From positions 346,975 to 410,974 of the forward strand of contig JAHLKF010000017.1 of NCBI GenBank assembly GCA_025558075.1: DNA of 64,000 nucleotides. Direction: 5' to 3'. A program made the position numbers and the translations under genes. This DNA is from Gaertneriomyces semiglobifer. Lineage: Eukaryota > Chytridiomycota > Chytridiomycetes > Spizellomycetales > Spizellomycetaceae. This document shows, one piece after another, positions 49,175 through 58,831 of the stretch. The notes under the pieces are model-generated. The model was not told the origin of the DNA and searched no databases. It saw only the letters and a list, made by a program, of their open reading frames with translations. How positions within the stretch are numbered: the stretch's first letter is position 1; each line of letters begins with the position of its first letter.

Positions 49175-49810
49175 ATGCGCGAGGAGTCGCACGGTAGTGT
49201 GGAGAGTATGGGGAACGCCAGCAGAAAGACTTTCTACGGAGATGCAACTGTGCTTGCTGATAGCCGCCTCTTTCCATTACGAGATGTACGAACACCCATC
49301 GTCAATCCTTTTGAACCACCGGTATCGAAGTACGCCACTTCACTTATCCCGTCTCCGCCGCTCCCTTTAAAGACCGTGTCTCGTTCGAGCTATTTCTCGG
49401 ATGTTAGCTCTGGAACCACTGCCAATTCCCTAGCCCGTGTGGCGGAGGACATATACGTGCGAAAGACTCGGGATTCGATAGAAGAACTGACACCGCGCCG
49501 AAGAAGCGTTTCACTTAAAGAAGCAGCGAACTGTCTGGGCTCCTCGGAGAACTTCGAACTGCATCGTCGTAGCGTATCGTTGGGTCATATACACTGCCGA
49601 ACGACACTATTGGCTTCACCGGTGACTCACAAAGAAAGACGCCGCTCGGTAAACTTCAGTGAAGATGTGTTTGCAGTAACGTCAAAAGATTGGAAAAGGA
49701 AACTACGGGACATTCAAAGCGAGTTGCGAAAGAAGCAAATAAAGAGACTCTCGCACAAGGTAGCGACTTCCTTCACCAAAAGACGGAGTTCGGAATTGCT
49801 GCAATCGTAG
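49175..49810 (+). CDS. Unknown protein with repeated RRxS phosphosite motifs
   Basis: Single exon, 211 residues, no known domain. Basic and Ser-rich. It has four copies of a basophilic kinase consensus: TPRRRSVSLKEA, LHRRSVSLGHI, KERRRSVNFSED and TKRRSSELLQS, spaced 20-90 residues apart. These fit PKA, Srk1/CaMK or 14-3-3 target sites. A C-terminal helix (WKRKLRDIQSELRKKQIKRL) is amphipathic. It lies convergent with the large coiled-coil gene, which carries the same SVSLGR/RRRSVD words. Function unknown. Confidence 0.65.
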   Translation: MREESHGSVESMGNASRKTFYGDATVLADSRLFPLRDVRTPIVNPFEPPVSKYATSLIPSPPLPLKTVSRSSYFSDVSSGTTANSLARVAEDIYVRKTRDSIEELTPRRRSVSLKEAANCLGSSENFELHRRSVSLGHIHCRTTLLASPVTHKERRRSVNFSEDVFAVTSKDWKRKLRDIQSELRKKQIKRLSHKVATSFTKRRSSELLQS

Positions 49811-50418
49811 AGCTGGACATTCAAGATTCTACAAGCGTCTGCTGCTGATGAATGACAGTATACGACAGATCTGTATCGTAGATGTTTTACAATTTTACGA
49901 CGTCGGTCGCTTTGATGTCACCAACTGTACCTCAGTCTCAATAAATGGACTCTTTATATTTTTTGCAGTATGACAGACCTGCCCCTGCCGACGGCCGTTG
50001 TTTCTCTTGAACTAACACTGGAAGCACGAGCGGGACCGAAGTCTCAAACATTGGGAAAGGACCCAAGGCACCTCGCGCAGGCCGGTATCACACACCGAGA
50101 TGTAGCTTCTGCGCGGTTTCTAACAATTACCCCTTGCGGAGCCAAATGAAAACGACGGGCTGCCAGGGGACATGCTCTTTCGCCACAATGCAGACCGGGA
50201 GAGAAGGTTTGCTACAGATTGCCGATACGGATGCAGGTGCATGAAGTGTCCGGCTCACGAACATTAGGATGTTTAAGCAGGCGTGTACTGAGGCAACGAA
50301 CACACAGATGCGCTAGTTAAGAGTGGGTAAGAGTGGGCGAGACTTGTTGTCCAAAAGAGCCAAGGTATAATTAAGTTACAGTGGAAAGCCTACACTAATT
50401 ACTACACCAAAATTATAT
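49811..50418. other. Convergent 3' region
   Basis: 608 nt between two stop codons. AT-rich 3' UTR-like sequence with a repeated GAGTGGG word near 50,320. No gene seen. Confidence 0.5.
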
Positions 50419-53400
50419 TTACGTGTTGACGCAGTTTGCTGAGTCATGGTCAACGCTACGGCGACGTATAACTGCCAACTTAATCGATGCCCATAACGAT
50501 TTCAAAGGAGTTTGATCGGTCCTTTGTGGTTCCGCAAGGATATTGGGGTTGGTGGTCATGGATGATATAGAATAAGAAGATGACGGAGTCAAGCTCATGT
50601 GACGTGACGACCAACGCGGAAGCAGAAACCCGAGTGCGCCGGTCGTAGCGGACAACCGCCGAGGAGCCGTGTGACCATCTGAGGAAACAGAGCTCACAGA
50701 ACTTGAACTCCCAAAGAAGGGACGATTTATACCCTCTCCTAACTGGGCGTTTCCAGCATTTGACTGGCTTAGGTGTTGCGACCTTCTGTTCTGGTGCGTC
50801 TCCGCTATGTCGCTCCTTGACGGCGTACCTGTATGCGTCTCACGGTTTTTGGCCGCTCTATAATTTGATAACTCGGTCGTTGCCGAATCTTGGGAGGGTA
50901 GCTCTTCAGCACGGTGGCTCAACCATCCATTGCTGTCCTTGAACTTAGACCTTTCCAAGTGGCTGACCTCGTCCTGCCTTGCCACCTCCAACCGAAGCGC
51001 TTCCAGTAATTGATCTCGAGCGCTTATCTCGTCCTGAAGTTCCAGCAGTTGAAGTCTCAAAGCTGCTACATCGCTTTGGCCCCCATTGTGGTCATTTTCA
51101 ATGCCTACTACGTAGGCAGGCTCAACTGGAAAGTGATCCAGGGTATGAGGTGATGGCAGCACTTGAGAAACTTTCTCTTTTTCATTGATCACGCAGCTCA
51201 GTGTTTCTATCTGCAAATTCCTTTCGTTTAACAGAGAATTCCCATTGGGTGACTCTATCAGTTGTTGTTGACGACCTTCGCTTAACTCTGCATCGACGGC
51301 CGAACAAGTTTGAACATCGTAATCTGACGCGCTGGTCAGCTTCCTGGACGCAGCAGAAACATCGGATGCAAAGCTATCTACCGTTTGATCTCGGGAGTCC
51401 CGCAACTCCTGCAATTGTCTTCGCATCTCCGTCATGGAAGTGATGAAGTGCGATTGCTCATTTGCTGCCTCTCGCCTGGCTGTTTCAAGTTCAGTGTGCA
51501 CCTGCTCCAGCTTTCGCTGCAGCTCCTCGGTGAGGGCCCGGTTGTGTGCGCCTGCACTGGCGACTTCTTCCTTTGCAGCTTGCAACTCCGCTTCTAGCAA
51601 TCTGACATGATGCTCGGAACGTGCTTGCAGTTCTTCATACTTGAATTGCAACCGTTCCTGTGCAGAGGACGTCTCGTTGCGAAGTGTCACCAGCTCACTC
51701 TGACTGCCTGCCAGCTCCGACTTTAGCGACAAAAGCTGTTCAGTTTGGAACTCTAGCTGCGAGGAGAGGTTCGTGATGTCGATGAGCTGTTGAGCGATCA
51801 CGTTCCTGGATTCCTCCAGTGCTACTTCGCGAGCCACAAAGTCAGCAGTCACATGTTTCAGTTGGATTGCCAACTCTTTGGAGTCAGAAAGCTGCTTAGA
51901 AAGCATGAGAAGCTGGGGTTCAAAGTTATTCGACAGTATGTCATATGCACGACCGAAGGCAGCTACCTTATCTTCCGCCTGCGCCCTTAGCTGCAACTCC
52001 TTTTCCAAACTATCGCGGAGGCCGCTCAAACTGTCATAGCAACGCTGAAGTTCAGCATCCGCTTGTTCACACCGTTCTCGGCAGCTACTTAGTTCGCCTG
52101 CAATAATCCGGTAATCGTGCTGCGCTTGCTGCTCGGTTTGAAGTTTAGATGCATGTGCGTCGTCGCGGGAGGTGCATGCAGTATCCAGTTGGAAGAGGAC
52201 ATTTGCTAGTCGATCTTTCAATTCAACAAGCTCGCCCCGTACTCCGGAAAGCTCTGATTCTAGGGCGGTCTGCATGTTTTGGGTATCATCCTTGGCTTTC
52301 TCCAGTTCCAATATCAACGCTGCCTCTCGATCCTTGGAATAAAGAAGCGCGCTACGGGCGATTTCCAGTTCTGCGTGATGTGCGACCTGCATGGTCTGGG
52401 CGCAATCGTTCGCGTGGATCTTGTTTGCGGTCTCGCGTTGCAAAAGCTCCCTGACGTGCCCAAGATCCGTAGATAGCTGCGATACTTTCTCCTTTGATTC
52501 AGCGAGCTGCCGACAAAGCGATGACAATTCCTCTCGATGTCCAGTCTTCGTCTGCCGCAGCTCGACCTCCATTCTCTCGCAGTCCTTGCGTGCGTACTCT
52601 AGTATCTCCTTCGTCTCCACCAGACTGATCTCCAATTTTTCGATATGCAATTCTAAATCGTTGCGCAATCGATCATGCAATTCACGAGCACTCGCTAAGT
52701 TTTGAATCGATAATTGTGCGTTCGCCAGTTCATTTCGAAGTTCAGCATTCTCTTCTGCAAATTCAGCGCGCACTCGTTGCACATGCTCCTCGAAAGCCTG
52801 TTGCGTCCCCTGAGAGTCTTCATGTTCTGATCTCAGCGTATCCAAAGCCAGCTGGTTCTCAGCAAGCTCATCGGTCCTTTCTTCCAAATCTTTTCGAGCT
52901 TTCTGCAAGCGATTCCGCGCTGCGAACAGTACGGCTCGATGCTGTTCATCTGCTCGTTCGGTAAGTGACGACGTCGATGTAGATGCTTCTGTTCCTTCTT
53001 CCTCTTCCTCATCGACAAGTTGACTAAGCCGCTCAAGATGAAGAAGCGAAAATGAATGAGAGGTTCGCTCCGCTGCAAGTGTAGCACGAAGATCCTCGAG
53101 CTGCTCCTGTAGTTCAGATATCAGACGTGTTTGTGTCTCGCCCACATCACGGATATTACGGGCTTCCTCATGCTGATGCTCTAAAGCTGTCATGGAACGG
53201 TGAACGTCCTGGAGCTCAGCTTGTAAGACTTCCACTTGATGATCAACCAGCTGCTTTGCTGCCGCAAGCCTGGCCACTTGCTCCTCAGCGCCTTTCAACT
53301 GATCGCTTAAGTCTTCGATTGCGGCTTGATACTCTGGTATCTCGACTAGTCTTTCCTGTAAGTCCCGAATTTCGGTGTTTAATCTCCGAATCTCGTCTTC

Positions 53401-54360
53401 CCGACTTTTTGCACGCTCATTCGCCTCAAGGAGCTCCTTTTGGACCTTTTCCATGTGGCGCTCATAATACTCGGCATCCTTGGTACGCAAATTCACCAGC
53501 TCTCTCAATTGGCTATCGAGAGAACTGACTAGCTTCTGCAATTCTTCATTACTAGTTTCAATAGCCACTGCATGGAGCCTAGTGTGAGACAGAGCATTAG
53601 GTGTTACAAGCCCGTCGCTTGAGCGCTTACATCGTTCTGATTGTTCCACTTGTTGTTCGGTCTCACGAAGTAGCTGGTCAGGCACTGTCTCCACCGTAGA
53701 CGAACGTAGAACATTCACACTCTTTCTGCCTGTCTCTGCCGGTACAACTTGAAGTGATTTCGCAGAGCCTAGTAGATCCTCGCATGAAGCGACGAAATTG
53801 TAGATAGAACCATGTTTCGGCAGTTCTGAATTAGTAACCTTATCATCTACTCCCCCCAAGCGGCTAGATAAAGGGTTCATCGACCCACCGCCATAACCGG
53901 TATAGACGGATGGGGTGGATGGAATGCGACCCAAGCTGACAGATGATCTGGCGCGACGGACGCGCAGAGGACCCGCTGGCGAATTGGAGAGAAAGTTGTC
54001 ATAGGCGTCTCGCAAGGATGCGTGTGCCTCCAGGAGATGCTGCCCGACTTCGGCGGCAAGGCTAAGATCTAGGAAGATGCGCTCACGCTGGTTAACGCCA
54101 TGAGGTGCGTATGAGAAGTGCTTCGTTGATAGCAAACCTCGCTCCTTTTCCTCCAGCAAGAGCAAAGCCTCTTTCAGCTTATGCCGTAGTTCAGTCTCAC
54201 CCATTGTATCCAACTCACTCCAATCCTGAGCAAGTGATTCATGACTTCCGCCAACGTCTTCTTCAGTATCGGAATCACCTGTGGACACCGCCTGCGCATC
54301 CGATGCGGTGTGGTCGATTCTAACATGTAGTCCTCGGGAGAAAGCCGTAGACTCTACCAT
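50419..54360 (-). CDS. Long coiled-coil protein with HAP1/TRAK-like CC1 box
   Basis: Open as one 1313-codon frame, but better read as two exons, complement(join(50419..54068, 54138..54360)), 1290 residues. A 69-nt stretch (GTTTGC...CTAG) is an in-frame intron. Its removal joins LLLLEEKERD to LSLAAEVGQHLLEAHASL, matching the HAP1/TRAK pattern EKDxDLELAAxIGQSLLxxN. That AAxxG motif is the CC1 box by which adaptors bind dynein light intermediate chain. A Ser-rich linker (about residues 95-230) leads to some 800 residues of heptad coiled coil (EELQKLVSSLDSQLRELVNL...). The C-terminus is Ser-rich and ends with KSLWASIKLAVIRRRSVDHD. A dynein/kinesin cargo adaptor role is inferred; a structural coiled-coil protein remains possible. 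Confidence 0.75.
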   Translation of the reverse strand: MVESTAFSRGLHVRIDHTASDAQAVSTGDSDTEEDVGGSHESLAQDWSELDTMGETELRHKLKEALLLLEEKERGLLSTKHFSYAPHGVNQRERIFLDLSLAAEVGQHLLEAHASLRDAYDNFLSNSPAGPLRVRRARSSVSLGRIPSTPSVYTGYGGGSMNPLSSRLGGVDDKVTNSELPKHGSIYNFVASCEDLLGSAKSLQVVPAETGRKSVNVLRSSTVETVPDQLLRETEQQVEQSERCKRSSDGLVTPNALSHTRLHAVAIETSNEELQKLVSSLDSQLRELVNLRTKDAEYYERHMEKVQKELLEANERAKSREDEIRRLNTEIRDLQERLVEIPEYQAAIEDLSDQLKGAEEQVARLAAAKQLVDHQVEVLQAELQDVHRSMTALEHQHEEARNIRDVGETQTRLISELQEQLEDLRATLAAERTSHSFSLLHLERLSQLVDEEEEEGTEASTSTSSLTERADEQHRAVLFAARNRLQKARKDLEERTDELAENQLALDTLRSEHEDSQGTQQAFEEHVQRVRAEFAEENAELRNELANAQLSIQNLASARELHDRLRNDLELHIEKLEISLVETKEILEYARKDCERMEVELRQTKTGHREELSSLCRQLAESKEKVSQLSTDLGHVRELLQRETANKIHANDCAQTMQVAHHAELEIARSALLYSKDREAALILELEKAKDDTQNMQTALESELSGVRGELVELKDRLANVLFQLDTACTSRDDAHASKLQTEQQAQHDYRIIAGELSSCRERCEQADAELQRCYDSLSGLRDSLEKELQLRAQAEDKVAAFGRAYDILSNNFEPQLLMLSKQLSDSKELAIQLKHVTADFVAREVALEESRNVIAQQLIDITNLSSQLEFQTEQLLSLKSELAGSQSELVTLRNETSSAQERLQFKYEELQARSEHHVRLLEAELQAAKEEVASAGAHNRALTEELQRKLEQVHTELETARREAANEQSHFITSMTEMRRQLQELRDSRDQTVDSFASDVSAASRKLTSASDYDVQTCSAVDAELSEGRQQQLIESPNGNSLLNERNLQIETLSCVINEKEKVSQVLPSPHTLDHFPVEPAYVVGIENDHNGGQSDVAALRLQLLELQDEISARDQLLEALRLEVARQDEVSHLERSKFKDSNGWLSHRAEELPSQDSATTELSNYRAAKNRETHTGTPSRSDIAETHQNRRSQHLSQSNAGNAQLGEGINRPFFGSSSSVSSVSSDGHTAPRRLSATTGALGFLLPRWSSRHMSLTPSSSYSISSMTTNPNILAEPQRTDQTPLKSLWASIKLAVIRRRSVDHDSANCVNT

Positions 54361-55927
54361 TCACCATATGAGTGGTAGTCGAAGCAACATTTACGCTAGG
54401 TCACTGATTACCTTTTGTAGAATCAAATGCCGGCAGGCCAGGCAGTAGACCGGCGGAAACAGAATGAGTATGGCGCATGAGCGTGCCAGTTCTCCGACAG
54501 CATTGAGCGACTGTAACTGAACTCCACTATCAACGTCTGTGGCCCGCACAAACTTCACAGAGTCGATACAGATGCCAAAAGCTAGCACTAGTCACAACGC
54601 GATAGTATTAATGGCGTCGGAGTTGCGGAGTTTCGTAGAGTCGAATGCCGCGGAGCAACAGAAGCCTAAAATAACACTACAGGTTAGTAAAACCTTAAAT
54701 ATGCTGCTGAGGATTCCTGCAATAAGCTTAGATGCAAGCTGGATATGACCCGTCATATCAAGGTTCTGGAATGGTTGAAACGCAACTCGAAGAAACTACA
54801 ATAAACCGATGTCACAGTCCTAGATTAGAAAACGTCGAGTGGTCTGGAGCGGCAATACAACGAGGACCTATAGAATAGGGTTCTGCAAATGGTCATGCCG
54901 TAGTACTCGTATGGTTGCAGTCGAGTGGGCTGGAGTTGAAGTATACAGAGAAGTCCCCTGCTGCTGCTGCTGCCGATGCTGCTTACCACTTCTGACCACT
55001 TCTTACCGACCTCTGGCAGCCGGTGTTGGGTGCTGTATTCCTGACGTTTTTCTCGAGCCCACTCGCACCACAATCACCACCTCAAGAGTACGACATTTTT
55101 GGACAGCCCATCAGTACGAGTTGCTGCGATTGCTTTCTTGATCAACTGTCACATTAGTCGGCCCTTACTGTTATTATTATTGATGTTTGCCTTCAAAATG
55201 CTCGTATTAACAATGGGATTGGACACACCGTCTCTTCCCGAACTGGTCCGCTCCTCAACACAACACAGCGACGAACAACGACAACAACAACCACGCTCAC
55301 CGAAACAAGAAGGAAAACAAGCAGGATGTCATTGTCACTGCACCTCCACTTTCCTACCTGCACGATGGAGTGTTTGTTGGACGCGCAGAGGCTAAAGGTT
55401 TAACACAAATGTACTTGGATGTGGAGTTCTTTTTGTTACATGTGCTGGCAGACAGCAAGGACAGCAATAAGAATCGCTTGAACATCAGAACAGTTCATGC
55501 CGAGCCGGAAAAACGTCGAGACAGGATACGAGAGATACACCCAGTTGGACGGAACTCGAAGCATGTGCGTGAAGAAATGCAGTGTGACAAGCAAAGGTGA
55601 CCACTCGCAAGGGTGACAAACGGGAACGCAATGTTAGTACAGGTCGGTGTAAGGGTGTCAGAGAGACTACTTCAGAAACCCCGAAACCAACCGATGCAAG
55701 CAGCAATCGCGCGGCAAGTCAAAGTGAAAGAAGGTTTCATTCGAGTAAGAATTGTACTCCTACAGGTCGAGCAGTACGTTGGTGTGCTTTCCTGGGTTAG
55801 ATTGTGCTGTCCTCAAACGCACATGACGGTAGCATTTGGAATCATGGCCTTCGCATTGCTCAGCACTGTGGGGCCTAACTCATACAGCATGAATCAGATG
55901 TTTGTGGATTGAAATGGATGGAATGGG
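54361..55927. other. Start of the gene-poor subtelomere
   Basis: 1.57 kb without a supported gene. Short open stretches at 55,370-55,600 and 55,597-55,912 (several frames, Arg/Lys-rich) are not conserved in any family I know. Contains a CTG-rich run near 54,960 and ACAACAACAA near 55,280. Confidence 0.45.
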
Positions 55928-56340
55928 CAGTTTCGTGCCACTGGTGGTAATGTTAACCAGGTTGTGATCTGGGATACTTGTTCCAGGAAACCAAAACTTA
56001 CGAGCTCGTACGATATGGCAGCAGTCGAAGGTTTGAAGTCACACCCATCATTTTTGTCACCAGAGTCCAAGAGTTTTTGACTGCCCATGGATTCCCAAGC
56101 CATCACTGGTCTTCATGGAAGTACCCATCATTGACTAAAGGACGTGATCTTGAAGGGCATGAAGCACGTGTACAAGATGCAGCATTGAGTCCCGATGGTC
56201 GAATAGTTGCAACTGGCGCTAGTGTTAAGGCACTCAGGTTCTGGCAAATATGGGAGTCTCGAAAGAAGAGGTGTAGCACAAAAATGGGGAAAGCTGTGAC
56301 TGAAGAGCTTGCGAGCGCTGATGGACGACTCGATATTTAA
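55928..56340 (+). pseudogene. Decayed Cdc20/Cdh1-type WD40 gene fragment
   Basis: Two pieces of a Fizzy-family WD40 propeller in different frames. Piece 1 (55928-56083) reads TGGNVNQVVIWDTCSRKPKL then a stop after ESKSF, like the Cdc20/Cdh1 blade 'LATGGNDNxVxIWDxRS'. Piece 2 (within 55978-56340, another frame) reads SSWKYPSLTKGRDLEGHEAR then VQDAALSPDGRIVATGASVK and ALRFWQIWESRKK, the characteristic last blade. The blades that belong between them are missing, and the propeller is broken by a frameshift and a stop. A functional gene would need about 300 more residues. Intact members activate the APC/C ubiquitin ligase; this copy cannot. Confidence 0.75.
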
Positions 56341-56716
56341 CGATAGTTGCTTGATTGCAGTACTGCAGTGGAGAACCACCCACCAGGATATTTTCCTTTG
56401 TCTTTGTATACACTACGCGGAATTCATAACCGGTGAGCGACATGTGCTTTCTCATCACCAAGTGATGTTATCAATCCGATGTTTGTAAATACCAGTGAGA
56501 AAGTTCGTGCGGTCACTGTTACGAGTTACGTTTGCCGAGGACATTGAACGTGCTGCCAAACTTATGAAGTTGTTTGCTCACGAGGAAAAGCCAGTAGGCG
56601 TTAGCAGAAGGTAATGTTTCTATCAGGCTTGTATACCGCATACTGAGCTACGGTTAAGCGATGTTGATATTGCTATATTAATCCATCATTCCATATATGA
56701 CGCTTATGTCGCAGAT
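56341..56716. other. Intergenic subtelomeric sequence
   Basis: 376 nt; a short open stretch near 56,495-56,610 (AEDIERAAKLMKLFAHEEKP) is not recognised and has no start codon. Confidence 0.35.
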
Positions 56717-57119
56717 CTAGCAGCCCTTGGGGGTGCTCTTCCATTTGCCATCAAATTTGGAGAACTTGTTGGTGCAGCAATTGTTCTTGCACTGGTCATT
56801 ACGCTCGCAGAAGGCCCGGTCTCCCTTTTCCCACTGGTACCAGAATTCCCATTCCCACTGGTGCTGAGCAAGGTGTCATTGAAATGGAGAGTTGTCCTGA
56901 CTAATTGCATGGTGGCATCAACTTCTTTTCGTAATACTGTTTGCAACCAGTTAAATACGTGGTTTCAGAATTACCCATATTTTCGACCGTGGCCAGGCCA
57001 GCCTGGTCAAAGTCCTTGAGGTGAGCATCATTGAGAAATGGGCGACGGCGAGCATGGGGGACACACCATCCAGGGACAGGGACTACGCTCAAAGCAAGAA
57101 GAAAAGGCTGGCATTTCAT
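56717..57119 (-). CDS. Candidate secreted cysteine-rich protein, splicing unsolved
   Basis: The 5' end is an ATG with a signal-peptide-like start (MKCQPFLLALSVVPVPGWCV). The 3' end is a short open piece in another frame with closely spaced cysteines, FCERNDQCKNNCCTNKF... ending TPKGC-stop at 56717. The C-x5-C-x3-CC-x...-C spacing suggests a disulfide-knotted extracellular peptide. I could not find a donor/acceptor pair joining the two in a clean frame (acceptors TTGCTCAG and CAATTAG exist), so this is either a spliced gene with an unusual junction or a frameshifted relic. No known family assigned. Confidence 0.4.
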
Positions 57120-57827
57120 TATTGGAAAAATAACCGACCAGTTACCGTGGTATGAGGTGTTGTTGGGGGATGGGGATCCTTTCCATAGTCGCTAGGAGCT
57201 TCCCTTTCTTTATAGGAGGCATTGATGCCAATGAAAGCCCGCGATCCCATCTTGTTTTCCATGTTTCGCTGAAAAAAACAAATCGGCGGACCGCTGCGAT
57301 ACCGAATCTATCCGATTTTTCAGAGCATCCGCGCATCGGAGGTGCGAATCCGTGCGATGTGGGTAGATCCATCGTCTCAGCGCCGGTGCGGAGCAGCCGG
57401 ACTCATCCCATTCCTACCGCTCAGCAACCCTTTTTTGCCGTCCCAAAACAACAAAATTCGACGTCTTGCGGCCTTTCCCATCAGTCGGGAGAGCGCACCT
57501 ATTTCTACGCGTCGGGGAGAGCGCACCTGCTCTGGATGCTCGGCACAATCCGCGGCATGGCGGGATTCACAACACCATTGTCAGATCATACTGTCCTCAC
57601 ACAATGACATACATGTACATCCTCACATACATACCAAGGCTTACCAGCCTGTCCGTAATAACCTGCGCTTCACCCTTTAACTGTGCCTGCATCCATGGCT
57701 GCTACATGTACCAGAACCGAATAAAACGCAGAAGTAATAAGGCGGGAAGCGAAACACGTATTTCACGTATTCAGGCGTGTTTTAACGCGTGAGTTGACAT
57801 AAACCTTAAATTTACGCATCTGCAGCC
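57120..57827. other. Intergenic subtelomeric sequence
   Basis: 708 nt. A plus ORF of 151 codons (57,152-57,607) lacks an upstream promoter signature or domain and its composition changes along its length; not called. Nothing else seen. Confidence 0.4.
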
Positions 57828-58080
57828 CAAGAATCCAAGATACGGTCGCTGACAAGGAAAAATTGTAAGATGCCACTACCGCATGCAGTAGTAGTTGGTA
57901 TCCCGTTGGTATCGGGGAAATGCATGGGACGGACCAAGAATCCAAGAATACGGTCTCTGAAAAGTAAAATTGTACGATGCACATACCGCATGCAGTATGT
58001 TAGTTGGTATCGGGGAAATTCATCGTAACAACTCAAGAGTCCAAGAGTACGGTCGCTGAAAAGTAGAACTTGTAAGATGC
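57828..58080. repeat. Imperfect tandem repeat, about 100-bp unit
   Basis: Three diverged copies start at about 57,828, 57,934 and 58,033, each with the word CCAAGAxTACGGTCxCTGA followed by AAAATTGTAAGATGC. The first two continue with ACCGCATGCAGTA and TTGGTATCGGGGAAATxCAT; the third is truncated. It lies directly upstream of the secreted-protein gene at 58,274. Confidence 0.85.
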
Positions 58081-58173
58081 TTTGGCATCCCATGACAACC
58101 GTCCGGCAACATCCTTCCAATGGAAGATCGATGGCCGGCCGCACTGGCGGCCACCGTCTGATGCGTTCGTCGT

Positions 58174-58183
58174 TATATATATT
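58174..58183 (+). promoter_or_regulatory. TATA box of the secreted-protein gene
   Basis: TATATATATT about 90 nt before the ATG at 58,274, just downstream of the tandem repeat. Confidence 0.6.
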
Positions 58184-58273
58184 TGCTGGTTATTGACTCC
58201 TCCAGCCGCAGAAGCAGAGTAGGCCGCCCAGCAACAACCTCATCTCGCATTGCTATCACTCAACTTTACAATA

Positions 58274-58831
58274 ATGAAGAACCTCCTGATCGCTGCTACC
58301 GTCGGCCTTCTTCTGGGATCTGTTGTCCCCCCCGTTCAAGCTCAAACGCGAAGCGGCTCTAACGAGGACGGGATACGTGCTGCAACCGTCTTTGTTAAGG
58401 CCTGTGCGGCAACTGGATCCGTGTGCGAACCTATCCCCGTCCCAACTGGCAAGGACATCAAGATCACAAATGGAACCGTCGTGGTCGTCGGACTCGAGGG
58501 GTTAACCAAAGAGCACGTAGAGCATTTCACAGATGAACGCTTCAAGCAGGGTGTATGTGCCTTGAACTACTTCCAGGAAGATGGCACCCAAGGTCCGGCT
58601 TCGGTATTCATGAGCGATACTGCTGCCGCTGCCGACTTGTTGGTAGGTGTTTGAATCAGTCACACGAGTCCGTCATCAAGTGGCATGACCCGCTAACCCT
58701 CTTGTGGTTACAAGGCGTATAACACCACTGCCCAAGTCCCTACAAAAGCTTTCGTCCCAATCTACGCTCTCAACACTACCCTGCAAGATGATCATACTCA
58801 ACTAGTTTATGAAACAAGTAACCCGGCATGA
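58274..58831 (+). CDS. Small secreted protein of unknown family
   Basis: Two exons, join(58274..58642, 58715..58831), 161 residues, in frame through a GTAGGT...TTACAAG intron. The start MKNLLIAATVGLLLGSVVPP with cleavage near VQA-QTRS is a textbook signal peptide. The mature part has three cysteines (KACAATGSVCEP and GVCALNYF), an ITNGTVVVVGLEGLTKEHVE stretch and NTT glycosylation sites. I recognise no family. A different last intron (donor GTAACC at about 58,817) could extend the protein further. Its position near the telomere and within repeats is common for fast-evolving host- or environment-facing proteins in fungi. Confidence 0.65.

Noticed and set aside
57152..57607. 151-codon plus ORF in the subtelomere
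   Set aside because: No domain, no splice or promoter support, uneven composition; treated as chance.
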